NCBI GenBank assembly: GCA_019753235.1
Contig: JAIELF010000040.1
Location: 1 to 64,000 of the forward strand
Origin: a bacterium
Lineage (GTDB): Bacteria; Planctomycetota; Planctomycetia; Kolteriales; Kolteriaceae
Direction: 5' to 3'
DNA: 64,000 nt
How positions within the stretch are numbered: position 1 is the first letter of the stretch; each line of letters begins with the position of its first letter. The position numbers and the translations under genes are program-made. The notes under the pieces are model-generated. The model was not told the DNA's origin and did not search any database. It saw only the letters and a program-made list of their open reading frames with translations. This document shows positions 10,501-18,007 of this stretch, piece after piece.

Positions 10501-10651
10501 AGGCGGAGGAGGCGGGTTGATTCTGCTCCTAGGTGAACAGGGTCAAAACGGGCAGGCCGGCTCGGCCCGCGCGGGCGAGTGGAACCAAAATTCTTGCTCT
10601 TGCCCTCGCTGCCGAGAGCCATTGCCAGCCCCGGTGGCTCCGCAACCGTAA
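7568..10651 (+). CDS. Exported zinc metalloprotease, DUF5117/DUF5118-type
   Basis: Large exported peptidase of 1027 residues. The start is GTG at 7568, set by GGGAGG at 7556-7561 with 6 bp spacing; an ATG 15 bp later is the alternative. A signal peptide (hydrophobic WSAWVVGLVLGFG, then SLAQ) covers about residues 1-34. The zinc site is HEVGHTLGLRH (His573, Glu574, His577), the extended HExxHxxGxxH metzincin pattern, and a following SVMDY supplies the expected Met-turn. A Lys/Glu-rich low-complexity stretch (about residues 535-555) sits directly before the zinc helix. The C-terminus is unusual: a run of six glycines, a hydrophobic patch, then a CSCPRC cluster and a Pro/Ala tail. Function is probably degradation of extracellular or periplasmic protein. 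It appears monocistronic, ending in the terminator at 10693-10729. Confidence 0.88.
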   Translation: MKAKLMTSGLVRQIGWSAWVVGLVLGFGSVSLAQEAKEKPAEPTKGDAPEEPKFPPSDQVLKGFTKINAPDDQPAMFTLYKRDKDAQLYAELPRDFTSKKYFIALTIASGDLFAGLQYNDLYVYWRQYDKKVALLQPNVETRSTGDQESKDSIKRIFTDRVLIEAPIVTMGPGGGPVIDLDDLFVGKAPVFFGSDAQGINPTLARIVKSKAFPKNVEVAFEAPVGASRGGMGMMFGGGGPPGQLRTFHYSVSEIGDNPAYRPRLADTRIGYFTTSYNDLGKYSEPETWVRYINRWHLEKADPSLKLSPPKEPIIFYVEHTAPIRYRRWVRAGIEYWNKAFEKVGISQAIEVRYQDARTGEHMDKDPEDVRWNFVRWLNNDIGTAIGPSRVHPLTGQILDADIVLTDGWIRAYWRDFNYVLPNLAMEGFSAETLAWIEKRPMWDPRIRLAEPNSQLEKLRERQMTIATPFGGHAIANRKTEAIGDDEFDGLIGRQRQMNGFCSAATMRAFDVASFRMMRDMLDDPAPAAGEPKKDEAKKDEKKEEKKDDKPKEEMIDGMPESFIGPLLADLVAHEVGHTLGLRHNFKSSSIYSVAKINSPEIKGKAPFAGSVMDYLPVNINMESGEIQGDYAMISVGPYDMWAIEYGYTSSDDLKPILQRVAEPDLRYATDEDTGGPDPLARRYDFGADPINYAKSQYKLAKYNRERIIDKFVKDGESWAKARRGYEITLSMQMRAISMMSGWVGGAYVYRDKKGDKDGRAPIEVVPVEIQREALDWVIAHTFPEDIYGITPDILSRMTVDKWLDNGGIREAMSEPTWPIHDRILGLQSAVLTMLMNPTTLRRVYDNEFRVSSDKDALTLPELLDKVSASIWNELEKKGGEHTPRKPLISSLRRNLQQEHLDRLIDLSIPQIFSSSVAQSAISNLAMSKIRELKEKVASLLGDANTKLDPYSKAHLEEVQAKITKLLESQMIFNAKDIGGGGGGLILLLGEQGQNGQAGSARAGEWNQNSCSCPRCREPLPAPVAPQP

Positions 10652-10692
10652 CCCAGGCAAAGCGGCCACTACCCGCTCTTTGATAATCCACA

Positions 10693-10729
10693 GGCCAGGG
10701 CGATCCCGTTAAGATCCCCTGGCCTTTTT
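10693..10729 (+). terminator. Intrinsic terminator after the metalloprotease gene
   Basis: GGCCAGGG (10693-10700) pairs perfectly with CCCTGGCC (10717-10724) around a 16-nt loop, followed by five T residues (10725-10729). It lies 42 bp after the metalloprotease stop codon and before the acyl-CoA dehydrogenase gene. This is a classic Rho-independent terminator. Confidence 0.85.
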
Positions 10730-10848
10730 GCTGCGCGCAAGGAATCGCGAGATCGGTAAGATGACTTTAGGCCGATCCTTATTTCGGCAACAACTCTATC
10801 CCCTTTGGGTTAAACCTGTTGGCTGGAAGATACGGAGGATGCTTCGCG

Positions 10849-12585
10849 ATGAGCGAATTCTTTCAAGACGGGCCACGATTAGAAAACGCCTATGCGCAGG
10901 ACTCTCCTCTCCGTCGATGGCTCGAGTATCTGCTTCCCGCCGAGACGTTCCACGAAATCGAAACTGATCTTCATCGATTGGGAAGTCGCTCGGTCGGCGA
11001 AATTGCCCACTGGGGAGCTGAAGCGGAACGCAACCCGCCGAAACTCGTCCCCTTTGATCCGTGGGGCCGGCGCATCGATCGCATCGATACCGCACGAGGT
11101 TGGCAAGAGCTGGAAAGGATCGCTGCCGAGGAAGGAATTGTCGCCACTGCCTATGAACGGGCGCATGGCCCGCACTCTCGACTGCATCAGATGGTTAGGT
11201 TGTTTCTTTTCAGTCCTGCCTCCGCCGTCGCGTCTTGTCCTCTGGCGATGACGGACGGGGCGGCTCGACTCATTGAAGTTCATGGCGACAATGATCTTCG
11301 ACATCGCGTCTATCCTAAGCTCATCACGCGCGACCCGAAGATGTTCTGGACATCAGGCCAATGGATGACCGAACGAACGGGAGGGTCCGATGTCGGCGGC
11401 ACTTCAACGATGGCGCGGTCGACGGCCGATGGTTATGCTCTTTTTGGAACCAAGTGGTTCACCTCGGCAACAACCTCGCCGATGGCGATGACGTTGGCCC
11501 GCATTGAAGATGAATCGGGCGCCATCGTGGCGGGAAGCCGAGGACTTTCTCTTTTCTACCTCGAAACTCGACAAGCCAACGGCGAACTCAACAACATCCA
11601 GATTCATCGACTGAAGGACAAGCTCGGCACCAAGGCGCTTCCGACGGCCGAGCTTTCATTGGTTGGTACCCGTGCGAAATTGATTGGATTGCCAGGCGAA
11701 GGAGTCAAGCGGATCGTCACGCTCGTCAATGTAACACGGGTTTACAATGCGGCGTGCGCGGTGTCGAGCATGAGACGAGCGCTGATGATGTCGCGAGATT
11801 ACGCTCGACGCCGGTCCGCCTTCGGAAAAGTTCTGTCTCAACAGCCGGCCCATCTCGAAACGCTTGCGCAGCTCGAAGTGGAATCGCAAGGCGGTTTGGC
11901 TCTGCTGCTGTACGTCGCTTCTTTGATGGGCAAAGAAGAAATCGGACAGGCCAGCGACGTCGAGTCCGGCGTGCTCCGCATTCTGGTCCCCGTGCTCAAA
12001 CTCTATACCGGCAAACAGGGGGTCAGCGTCATCAGCGAAGTTCTCGAATCATTTGGCGGCGCGGGGTATGTCGAAGATACCGGCTTGCCGGTCATGCTTC
12101 GCGATGCGCAGGTGTTGCCCATCTGGGAAGGGACTACCAATGTTCTTTCGCTGGATGTTCTGCGTTCGATGGCGCGGGAAGGGACGCTCGTCCCATGGGG
12201 CGAGCATTTCGAAGAAATGGTCTCTCGTTCGTCGGCAGGCCCTTTAGCCAGCGAAGCGGAGAACGTACGCGGGGCGATCGATCGGGTTCGGCAATTCGCT
12301 CGTCGCATGATGTCCGAGGGGGATCTCTTTGCGCAGGCTTCCGCCCGGAGTTTTGCCTACAGCGTCGCGCGAACGTCTATTGCCGGCCTGCTTCTCGATC
12401 ATGCCCGCTGGTCGATTCGTCATGAGAAGGATGGCGCGGCCGTCGCGGTCCTTCGTCGTTGGTGCCGACAAGACTTGACTCCGCTCGTCCATAGCACGAA
12501 ATCACATCGGGTCGAAACGGCCGCCTTAGCACTCGACGAATCCTTGATGTTAAGCGACCTTTTGGAATCGATCCCTCAAGAGTGA
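10849..12585 (+). CDS. AidB-like acyl-CoA dehydrogenase
   Basis: FAD-dependent acyl-CoA dehydrogenase family protein of 578 residues, longer than the classic 380-residue enzymes and in the range of the AidB branch. The start is ATG at 10849, with GGAGG about 10 bp upstream; a TTG 30 bp earlier is less likely. Motifs are TSGQWMTERTGGSDVG (substrate/FAD loop), FGTKWFTSA, the ARRRSAFGK segment, ESFGGAGYVE, and PIWEGTTNVLSLDVLR, which resembles the AidB signature near the catalytic region. The AidB branch includes proteins linked to alkylation response and uncharacterised acyl-CoA oxidation; I cannot choose between these. It has its own 5' region after the terminator at 10729, and no fatty-acid oxidation genes lie beside it. 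Confidence 0.85.
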   Translation: MSEFFQDGPRLENAYAQDSPLRRWLEYLLPAETFHEIETDLHRLGSRSVGEIAHWGAEAERNPPKLVPFDPWGRRIDRIDTARGWQELERIAAEEGIVATAYERAHGPHSRLHQMVRLFLFSPASAVASCPLAMTDGAARLIEVHGDNDLRHRVYPKLITRDPKMFWTSGQWMTERTGGSDVGGTSTMARSTADGYALFGTKWFTSATTSPMAMTLARIEDESGAIVAGSRGLSLFYLETRQANGELNNIQIHRLKDKLGTKALPTAELSLVGTRAKLIGLPGEGVKRIVTLVNVTRVYNAACAVSSMRRALMMSRDYARRRSAFGKVLSQQPAHLETLAQLEVESQGGLALLLYVASLMGKEEIGQASDVESGVLRILVPVLKLYTGKQGVSVISEVLESFGGAGYVEDTGLPVMLRDAQVLPIWEGTTNVLSLDVLRSMAREGTLVPWGEHFEEMVSRSSAGPLASEAENVRGAIDRVRQFARRMMSEGDLFAQASARSFAYSVARTSIAGLLLDHARWSIRHEKDGAAVAVLRRWCRQDLTPLVHSTKSHRVETAALALDESLMLSDLLESIPQE

Positions 12586-12714
12586 TTCCTTCGATCGATG
12601 TTCCAAAAAAAAACGATCGCTAGGAAGATGTGGGACCAGGATTCATGGGCGAGGCGCTCCGAAGCTCTCTCCTACGCCAACATCAGCAGTCCTGTTTTCC
12701 CGGCGGAAGTTTTG

Positions 12715-13947
12715 TTACCCGCGGTTGGGATCGAAGAAGCGGTTCTCGGCCAGGCAATCGACCAATTGCCGATAGATCGTGAGGAGTTGGGTTTTGCTCG
12801 GCTTCTCATGAGCGTTGAGTAAGAGTCTCCTTGCGAGTGGTTTTCGGTCGACTTGATTAAGGAGTGGCTCGCCTATCTCGACAGGCAATCGACGCGCGAT
12901 GGCTCGCCAAAGATCCCCCGCCTTCATCGCTGCCGACACGATGTCGAACATTCGCAGATAGCGAGAATCCAAGGCAACTGCTTCTTCCCCACGCCGACAC
13001 GCATTCTCAAACAATTCGACCAAAGAGGATTGATCAAGCGAGAACTGATCCTCGTAAGAGGACCATTCTTCTTGAACCAAAGAGCGTGCCAGGGCAACAA
13101 CGGCCGACCCTACGATGCTGTCGGCCACGGGGCTCTCTTGAGAATCGATCACACGGATCTCGATCGAACCTCGCTCGAAACGAGCAATCGCCCCGCGTGC
13201 GTTGAGCCATTCCTCTTGCATCTCCTCTTCGGGATCGAAGGGAGCGATCGCTTCGAACATCGGCTTGAAGATCTTGTCGTGGTACTCCTCTTGGCTTCGA
13301 ACGGGTTCGGGGATCACCTCCCCTGCTACTTGCGGAATTCTTTTGCTGTTGGTTCGGTAGTGCTTCAAGCGGTTGTCAAGCCAACCCGTGGCGATCCCCT
13401 CTTCGAAAGGAGAACTTGCGGCCAAGGCCGGTATCAACGGAAGCACCAATCGAATCGCGGCGTGAAGCCGACCAAACTCCTCATCGTTGGCAAAAGGAAG
13501 ATTGAGGTGCATGCTCTGTAAATTTGACCAGCCGTGCCCTTGACATCCGAACACTCGGTCAAAGTTCTCGTAGACTTCGCGACCTTCGTGCGGCCAAAGA
13601 GTCGTCTCCGTTTTAGGATTCATCCATGGATGCATCGCGGTCGGCATCAAGACCGCATCCCGCTTCTGAAGTAAGGATAGGATTCGCGACAGCTCGGGGA
13701 CAAACGATCGGCCCGCGAGTTCCACATTCTCGACAGGAAGCGTTGTTTTCAATTCGAGGACATGCGCGACCAGTTCATTCGACCAGGTGACAGTCTCGCC
13801 TTCGACATCGGACCCGTAGGTTCCCAAGACATCGTGAAAGAGTTTGTCGGCAATCGGACGCACATCGAGCGTCTCCTGGTCGACGATCATGTACTCGATC
13901 TCGACACCAACACGTTCGAAGAGGTGCAGCCGACGCTCGTCGGTCAT
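12715..13947 (-). CDS. GCS2-family glutamate-cysteine ligase-like amidoligase
   Basis: ATP-dependent carboxylate-amine ligase of the glutamine-synthetase-like fold, GCS2 branch, 410 residues. GVEIEYMIVD near the N-terminus supplies metal-binding glutamates, and HPWMNP, the QSMHLNLPF stretch and GSIEIRVID are typical of the family. The ATG at 13947 overlaps the stop codon of the preceding ATP-grasp gene in an ATGA, so translation is coupled. It is the last gene of a four-gene cluster with N-formylglutamate-amidohydrolase-like, C39 peptidase and RimK/RLAN genes. A plain glutathione role is possible, but no ordinary glutathione synthetase (GshB) accompanies it. I infer that it joins an amino acid, perhaps glutamate, to an amine in a cluster-specific product. 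Confidence 0.85.
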   Translation of the reverse strand: MTDERRLHLFERVGVEIEYMIVDQETLDVRPIADKLFHDVLGTYGSDVEGETVTWSNELVAHVLELKTTLPVENVELAGRSFVPELSRILSLLQKRDAVLMPTAMHPWMNPKTETTLWPHEGREVYENFDRVFGCQGHGWSNLQSMHLNLPFANDEEFGRLHAAIRLVLPLIPALAASSPFEEGIATGWLDNRLKHYRTNSKRIPQVAGEVIPEPVRSQEEYHDKIFKPMFEAIAPFDPEEEMQEEWLNARGAIARFERGSIEIRVIDSQESPVADSIVGSAVVALARSLVQEEWSSYEDQFSLDQSSLVELFENACRRGEEAVALDSRYLRMFDIVSAAMKAGDLWRAIARRLPVEIGEPLLNQVDRKPLARRLLLNAHEKPSKTQLLTIYRQLVDCLAENRFFDPNRG

Positions 13948-15437
13948 GGGTAAATCGCCTCTGCCTTCAGGCGGTCGATTCGGTGGAGAAAAGAGCTCAT
14001 CACTCTTCGGTAGAGTTCATCTTTGAGGACAGAGTCCTCGACGCCGGCATCGATGCTGGGGTTGTCGTTGACTTCGATGAGATAGGATTTGCCCCCCACC
14101 TCTTTCATGTCGACGCCGTAGAGTCCGTCGCCGATCAAGTTCGCTGCCCTTAGCGCCGTTCGAACGACTTGCCGAGGTGCCAATTCGATGGGGATTGTCT
14201 CGGCTTTGCCCGCTTCGCTTTTGCCGTCGGTTTTCGTCTTGTAGATTTGCCAATGGTCACGTGCCATGAAATACTTGCACGCGTAGATCGGCATGCGGTC
14301 CATCACGCCGATTCGCCAATCGTAGGGGGTCGAGATGAACTCCTGCGCAATCACCAGATCCGACTCTTGCAACCAATCGCTCAATGCTGCGTGCAATTCA
14401 TCCACGTTCTTGATTTTGACAACGCCGCGAGAAAAGGAGCTGTCCGGCTGCTTCAGAATGCACGGAAAGCCGAGAATCTTCTCGACCTGGTCGATGTTGT
14501 CTCGATGGACCACAAGCGTTTGTGGAATCGATATTCCCTGTCGCGACATGAGCTCGGCAAGATAAACCTTGTTAGTGCAGCGGACGATCGACTCAGGGTC
14601 ATCGATCACCACGAGCCCCTCGGCAGTCCCTCGACGTGCGAAGCGGTAAGTGTGGTGATTTACCTGCGTTGTTTCGCGGACGAAGAGCGCATCGAACTCG
14701 CCGATGCGAGCAAAATCATCCGGCGAGATGATCTCGGGCCGAAGCGAAACATGCTCGGCCGCCTTCATGAAACGATTGAGCGCTTTCTCGTCGCTGGGAG
14801 GAGTATCGTCCAGGCTGTTCGTCAGAATCGCGAGATCGTATTTGAAACGACGTCGCCGAGGAATGTTCGGGCCTCTGCCGGTGAAGTATCGCGTGGCGAC
14901 GTCGAGTAGAAACGGGCGGTGCGGCTCGGGGATCTCTCCCACGGGGATAGCGCCGATTCGTCGAAGCTGCCAGCGACCATTGCGAGTAAAATAAGCCCGC
15001 AGAAGAGGCGCCTGAAACAGATTGAATAGGTGCGTGGCAAGCCGTTCATAGCGTTTGGCAAAGTTTCGACCAAAGTAGATCGACAGAACGAACTTGTCGC
15101 TTTGAACACGAGCCAAGCTAGTTTGAATCAGCTTGTCGAGATCATCGGAAACAAAGCGGACGATGCTCTGCGTTCGCATGTCTTGAATGGTGGAGATCGA
15201 TGGAAGAGGCCGATGTCCGCGTGCCGATGCCAGCAGCGTCACGTAGTAGCCTGTTGATTGATAGCGATACGATCGGCAAAGGTTAAACACCTTTACCCCG
15301 CGCCGCTGGCCGTACTCGGCATCCGTCAAATACGTGCGAGCATCGATCACTTCGACCCCTGGTATCTGCAGCGGCCAAGCCTTGGGATCGTTCACGACGA
15401 TGAGTATCGACTTCCTGTCTTCGTTTGCTCGAATCAT
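13944..15437 (-). CDS. RimK-family ATP-grasp ligase with N-terminal RLAN domain
   Basis: ATP-grasp amidoligase of 497 residues. The N-terminal 190 or so residues look like the RimK-like ATP-grasp N-terminal (RLAN) domain (ILIVVNDPKAW, FNLCRSYRYQSTGYYV, HRPLPS). A linker follows, and the ATP-grasp domain fills about residues 270-490, with FPCILKQPDSSFSRGVVKI (nucleotide lysine and glycine-rich loop), VIAQEFISTPYDWRIGV, and the metal site EVNDNPSIDAGVED. Ligases of this type form an acyl phosphate and join it to an amine; RimK itself adds glutamate to ribosomal protein S6. The gene is coupled by ATGA overlaps to the C39 gene before it and the GCS2 gene after it, so the three proteins probably act together. 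The substrate is unknown. Confidence 0.88.
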   Translation of the reverse strand: MIRANEDRKSILIVVNDPKAWPLQIPGVEVIDARTYLTDAEYGQRRGVKVFNLCRSYRYQSTGYYVTLLASARGHRPLPSISTIQDMRTQSIVRFVSDDLDKLIQTSLARVQSDKFVLSIYFGRNFAKRYERLATHLFNLFQAPLLRAYFTRNGRWQLRRIGAIPVGEIPEPHRPFLLDVATRYFTGRGPNIPRRRRFKYDLAILTNSLDDTPPSDEKALNRFMKAAEHVSLRPEIISPDDFARIGEFDALFVRETTQVNHHTYRFARRGTAEGLVVIDDPESIVRCTNKVYLAELMSRQGISIPQTLVVHRDNIDQVEKILGFPCILKQPDSSFSRGVVKIKNVDELHAALSDWLQESDLVIAQEFISTPYDWRIGVMDRMPIYACKYFMARDHWQIYKTKTDGKSEAGKAETIPIELAPRQVVRTALRAANLIGDGLYGVDMKEVGGKSYLIEVNDNPSIDAGVEDSVLKDELYRRVMSSFLHRIDRLKAEAIYP

Positions 15438-16192
15438 CCCTTTACCGGGATAGGCCCTCCGTTGGTTCGTTTATCCTCAATGATCAACAAATTCGCGTCG
15501 TAGGTCATGATCCCTAACAGGATCGCGCCAATGAGCCGATCGAATCCCACGTAATACTTGTTCGATTCGCCAAGCTGATGTTCGGGGTAAGGGTCGGCCA
15601 CCTGCACCTGACGTTTGATCGAGTCATATCCGCAGACCACCACGAAGTGCCCTTGCGGTTCACCCCGCACATCGTCGGGATCGGTCGTGACCAATTCGCG
15701 CGGACAACGATAGAGGTACGTCGCCGACAACCCGGTGAGAATCGGGATCCCCCGGCTGAGATAGCGTCGAATCAGTCGCGTATTGAGCTCTTCAAAGAGA
15801 ACCGTCCCACCGAGGTTGAGGAACTCTAGGTAGGCGTCCGTCGCCAGCGCGAGTTTGCTGGTTTCTTTGAACCGAAGCTGTTCGCGAAGTTTCTCGGCAA
15901 GGTTGGCCTTTCTGGGCCCGAACCAGGTCGGATCGAAGATACGCAGATTGTACGTGTAGATCGTCGCATGCAGACCAACGCGCATCGCGTGGCACGCAAG
16001 CAGGACCGCGAGAGTCCCGCCGGTTTCGAGTTGGGGGACTTCTCGAATGATTTGTTCCATGGGCAAGTCGAGGCCGTAGTATCGGTAGATGGCGTCCAAG
16101 CAGGTCGGGCCGCACGTGACGTCGTCGATCTGCGCCTGCATTTCGACGTTGAGCACGTTGGTCGGCCGGATAGCTTGGGATCGCCCGCTCAT
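15434..16192 (-). CDS. C39-like cysteine peptidase in amidoligase cluster
   Basis: Papain-like peptidase of the C39 type, 252 residues from ATG at 16192. The N-terminal active-site motif is DVTCGPTCLDAIY (catalytic Cys), the His lies in QGHFVVVCGYD, and the Asp in VADPYP, so the Cys-His-Asp order of C39 proteins is complete. There is no transporter or membrane segment, unlike the bacteriocin-exporting C39 proteins, and no signal peptide. It follows the N-formylglutamate-amidohydrolase-like gene after 241 bp, and its stop overlaps the start of the RLAN ATP-grasp gene (ATGA). In this setting it may trim or release the peptide made by the ligases, or act as a transpeptidase. GTG at 16225 is an alternative start. 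Confidence 0.85.
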   Translation of the reverse strand: MSGRSQAIRPTNVLNVEMQAQIDDVTCGPTCLDAIYRYYGLDLPMEQIIREVPQLETGGTLAVLLACHAMRVGLHATIYTYNLRIFDPTWFGPRKANLAEKLREQLRFKETSKLALATDAYLEFLNLGGTVLFEELNTRLIRRYLSRGIPILTGLSATYLYRCPRELVTTDPDDVRGEPQGHFVVVCGYDSIKRQVQVADPYPEHQLGESNKYYVGFDRLIGAILLGIMTYDANLLIIEDKRTNGGPIPVKG

Positions 16193-16433
16193 TCTATCCT
16201 CGAAGGCCGTCTCTCGTTCCAACACTCGGCGACAGATCCGCCACTTTCGCCTCGATGCACGTCAGGCGAGCCAAAACCTCGGCAAACATCCTCGTCCGGA
16301 CGCTCGACCGACGAGCGCGCGAGGTCCTCGTCGACCCTGTTAGGGAAGTGTACGCCAAGCGTGAAAATCAAAGAAGGCTTTCTTCGTCGTCCGGCGTGGC
16401 CCCGCGTGAAACCTTGCTCACACGGGAAAGACT

Positions 16434-17177
16434 TCAGAAACGCATGGAAATCGGCGATCCTTCGCCCCGAAAAAGGGAACACGTCGCCTGCACGATCGCC
16501 TGGCAAAGTTTTTCCCAAGCTCGGCGAGCCGCGAGGGGGAAACGTTGATTCACTTCGAGTTCGATCCCGGCATAGACGTCGCCTGGGTGGATCTTTCGTA
16601 ATTGGGTCGTGAAGCCATCGGACGTTCCGCGATAGGGATAGTTTCGGCGAAGCCGAAGGCCCGGGTGCTCGGTATCGATCGCCGACCGCCACATGTCGGC
16701 CAATCGCTTCTCGGACTTTCGATGAGGGTCATACAGAATGCCGACGTCTGCATCCCGCGTGATGCCATGGAGTTCTGGAGTAAAAGTATGGATCGAGAGA
16801 TGGCAGACTGCTTGGCCTGAACGGATCCGCGAAGCGATCTCATGTTCGACCTGCCCGCGATACGGAAGATAAAAATCTCGAACGATTGGCTCCCTCACTG
16901 CGTCGCTTAAATCGGGAACAAACTCGGAATGAAGCGAGGGATGTCCCAGCGAACGATTGAGGTCGACCAGCAGACGGGTTGTTGTCGAAAAAAAGAGAGG
17001 AGCATTCAGCCGGCCCGCCAATTGTTGGGCAAGTTCGAGCCCGCCCGGGTCGTAGCCCCGGTGCGATTTCAGTGCCTTGCCCGCCTTAGCGAACCATGCC
17101 GAGTATCGCTTGGGAACGTTATTTCCCCCGTGCTCACAAGTAATAATCGGGACAAGCTGGCGACTGCGACTCCTCAT
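16434..17177 (-). CDS. N-formylglutamate amidohydrolase-like protein
   Basis: Zinc amidohydrolase fold of the HutG/N-formylglutamate deformylase family, 247 residues. The start is ATG at 17177, with AAGGAG five bases upstream, which outweighs an upstream candidate at 17243. Visible motifs are ITCEHGGNNVP (metal His/Glu region near the N-terminus), STTTRLLVDLNRS, HLSIHTFTPEL, and GIELEVNQR near the C-terminus. No histidine-degradation genes are nearby, so use in that pathway is unlikely. It is the first gene of the amidoligase cluster, 241 bp upstream of the C39 gene. I infer that it hydrolyses a formyl- or acyl-glutamate-like bond in the cluster product. The divergent redoxin gene shares its upstream region. 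Confidence 0.85.
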   Translation of the reverse strand: MRSRSRQLVPIITCEHGGNNVPKRYSAWFAKAGKALKSHRGYDPGGLELAQQLAGRLNAPLFFSTTTRLLVDLNRSLGHPSLHSEFVPDLSDAVREPIVRDFYLPYRGQVEHEIASRIRSGQAVCHLSIHTFTPELHGITRDADVGILYDPHRKSEKRLADMWRSAIDTEHPGLRLRRNYPYRGTSDGFTTQLRKIHPGDVYAGIELEVNQRFPLAARRAWEKLCQAIVQATCSLFRGEGSPISMRF

Positions 17178-17273
17178 GAATCTCCTTCGTTTGACTTCTT
17201 GTCCATCAAGATACAAGCAGCAGTCAGAAAATGGGAAGACCACTCGCGCGGACGTCCAACCTCCTTAAGTTCC

Positions 17274-17283
17274 ATGACGTCAT
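17274..17283. promoter_or_regulatory. Perfect palindrome between two divergent genes
   Basis: ATGACGTCAT is a perfect 10-bp palindrome. It lies about 97 bp upstream of the first amidoligase-cluster gene and about 163 bp upstream of the divergent redoxin gene. A regulator-binding site is possible, but a 10-bp palindrome can occur by chance. Confidence 0.2.
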
Positions 17284-17446
17284 CATGTTTGCACCCACTC
17301 ATCCGCGGTCCAGGGGTCCGGGGGGGGCAGCGGCATTTGTCCAGTGAACATCGAACCACGAAGCATTGCTCCCTGATTTCTAGGTAAGGTTCCGGTTGGC
17401 TACCGCGTCTACCAAGGGAGTTCGAAAACTTGAAAGGAGATACACG

Positions 17447-18004
17447 ATGAGGTCGATGGCACTACCGCTGGCAGGATTATCTTTAACAACGGCGGTCGCT
17501 CGAGGGGGCGAAGGAAACCCGCCGGCGGTCGGGGAACAGGCGAGGGACTTTACCCTTCCGTCGCTGCAAGGTGAAAAAGTGAGTCTGTCGCAATCACGGA
17601 TGAAGGGGCCGGTGGTTGTTCTCGTTCTTCGCGGCTACCCTGGTTATCAGTGCCCCTTGTGCACCATGCAAGTGGGTGATTACATCGGCAAGGCCAAAAA
17701 GTTCGCGGAGAAGAACGCGAACGTGCTGCTGATCTATCCGGGACCGGCCGAGAATCTGTCGTCTCAGGCCAAGGAGTTTCTTCGTGGCAAGAAGCTGCCA
17801 GATAACTTTCATCTCTTAGTCGATCCCGGTTACACGATGGTTAACTCGTACGGCTTGCGATGGGATGCACCGAGCGAGACCGCCTATCCGTCAACGTTCG
17901 TAGTGGACGAGGACGGAAAAGTCTTGTTGAGCCGAGTGAGTAAGGCCCACGGCGGCCGAACGAAGGCGAGTGAGACACTCGCCGCCCTACCCACGAAGAA
18001 GTGA
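17447..18004 (+). CDS. Exported redoxin (AhpC/TSA-like)
   Basis: Thioredoxin-fold redoxin of 185 residues. The start is ATG at 17447, decided by AAAGGAG about seven bases upstream; a longer frame from 17396 lacks such a site. Residues 1-19 (RSMALPLAGLSLTTAVARGG) look like a short signal peptide. The domain runs from VGEQARDFTLPSL to the end; its active region reads RGYPGYQCPLCTMQ, with a CPLC pair where peroxiredoxin-like proteins carry their cysteine, and TAYPSTFVVDEDG contains the cis-Pro region. It may be a thiol peroxidase or disulfide reductase outside the cytoplasm. It converges on the redoxin-cytochrome gene with only three bases between the stop codons. Confidence 0.82.
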   Translation: MRSMALPLAGLSLTTAVARGGEGNPPAVGEQARDFTLPSLQGEKVSLSQSRMKGPVVVLVLRGYPGYQCPLCTMQVGDYIGKAKKFAEKNANVLLIYPGPAENLSSQAKEFLRGKKLPDNFHLLVDPGYTMVNSYGLRWDAPSETAYPSTFVVDEDGKVLLSRVSKAHGGRTKASETLAALPTKK

Positions 18005-18007
18005 TCT

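Noticed and set aside
16434-17177. Histidine degradation (HutG) role
   Set aside because: No hutH, hutU or hutI genes are nearby, and the gene heads a cluster of amidoligases.
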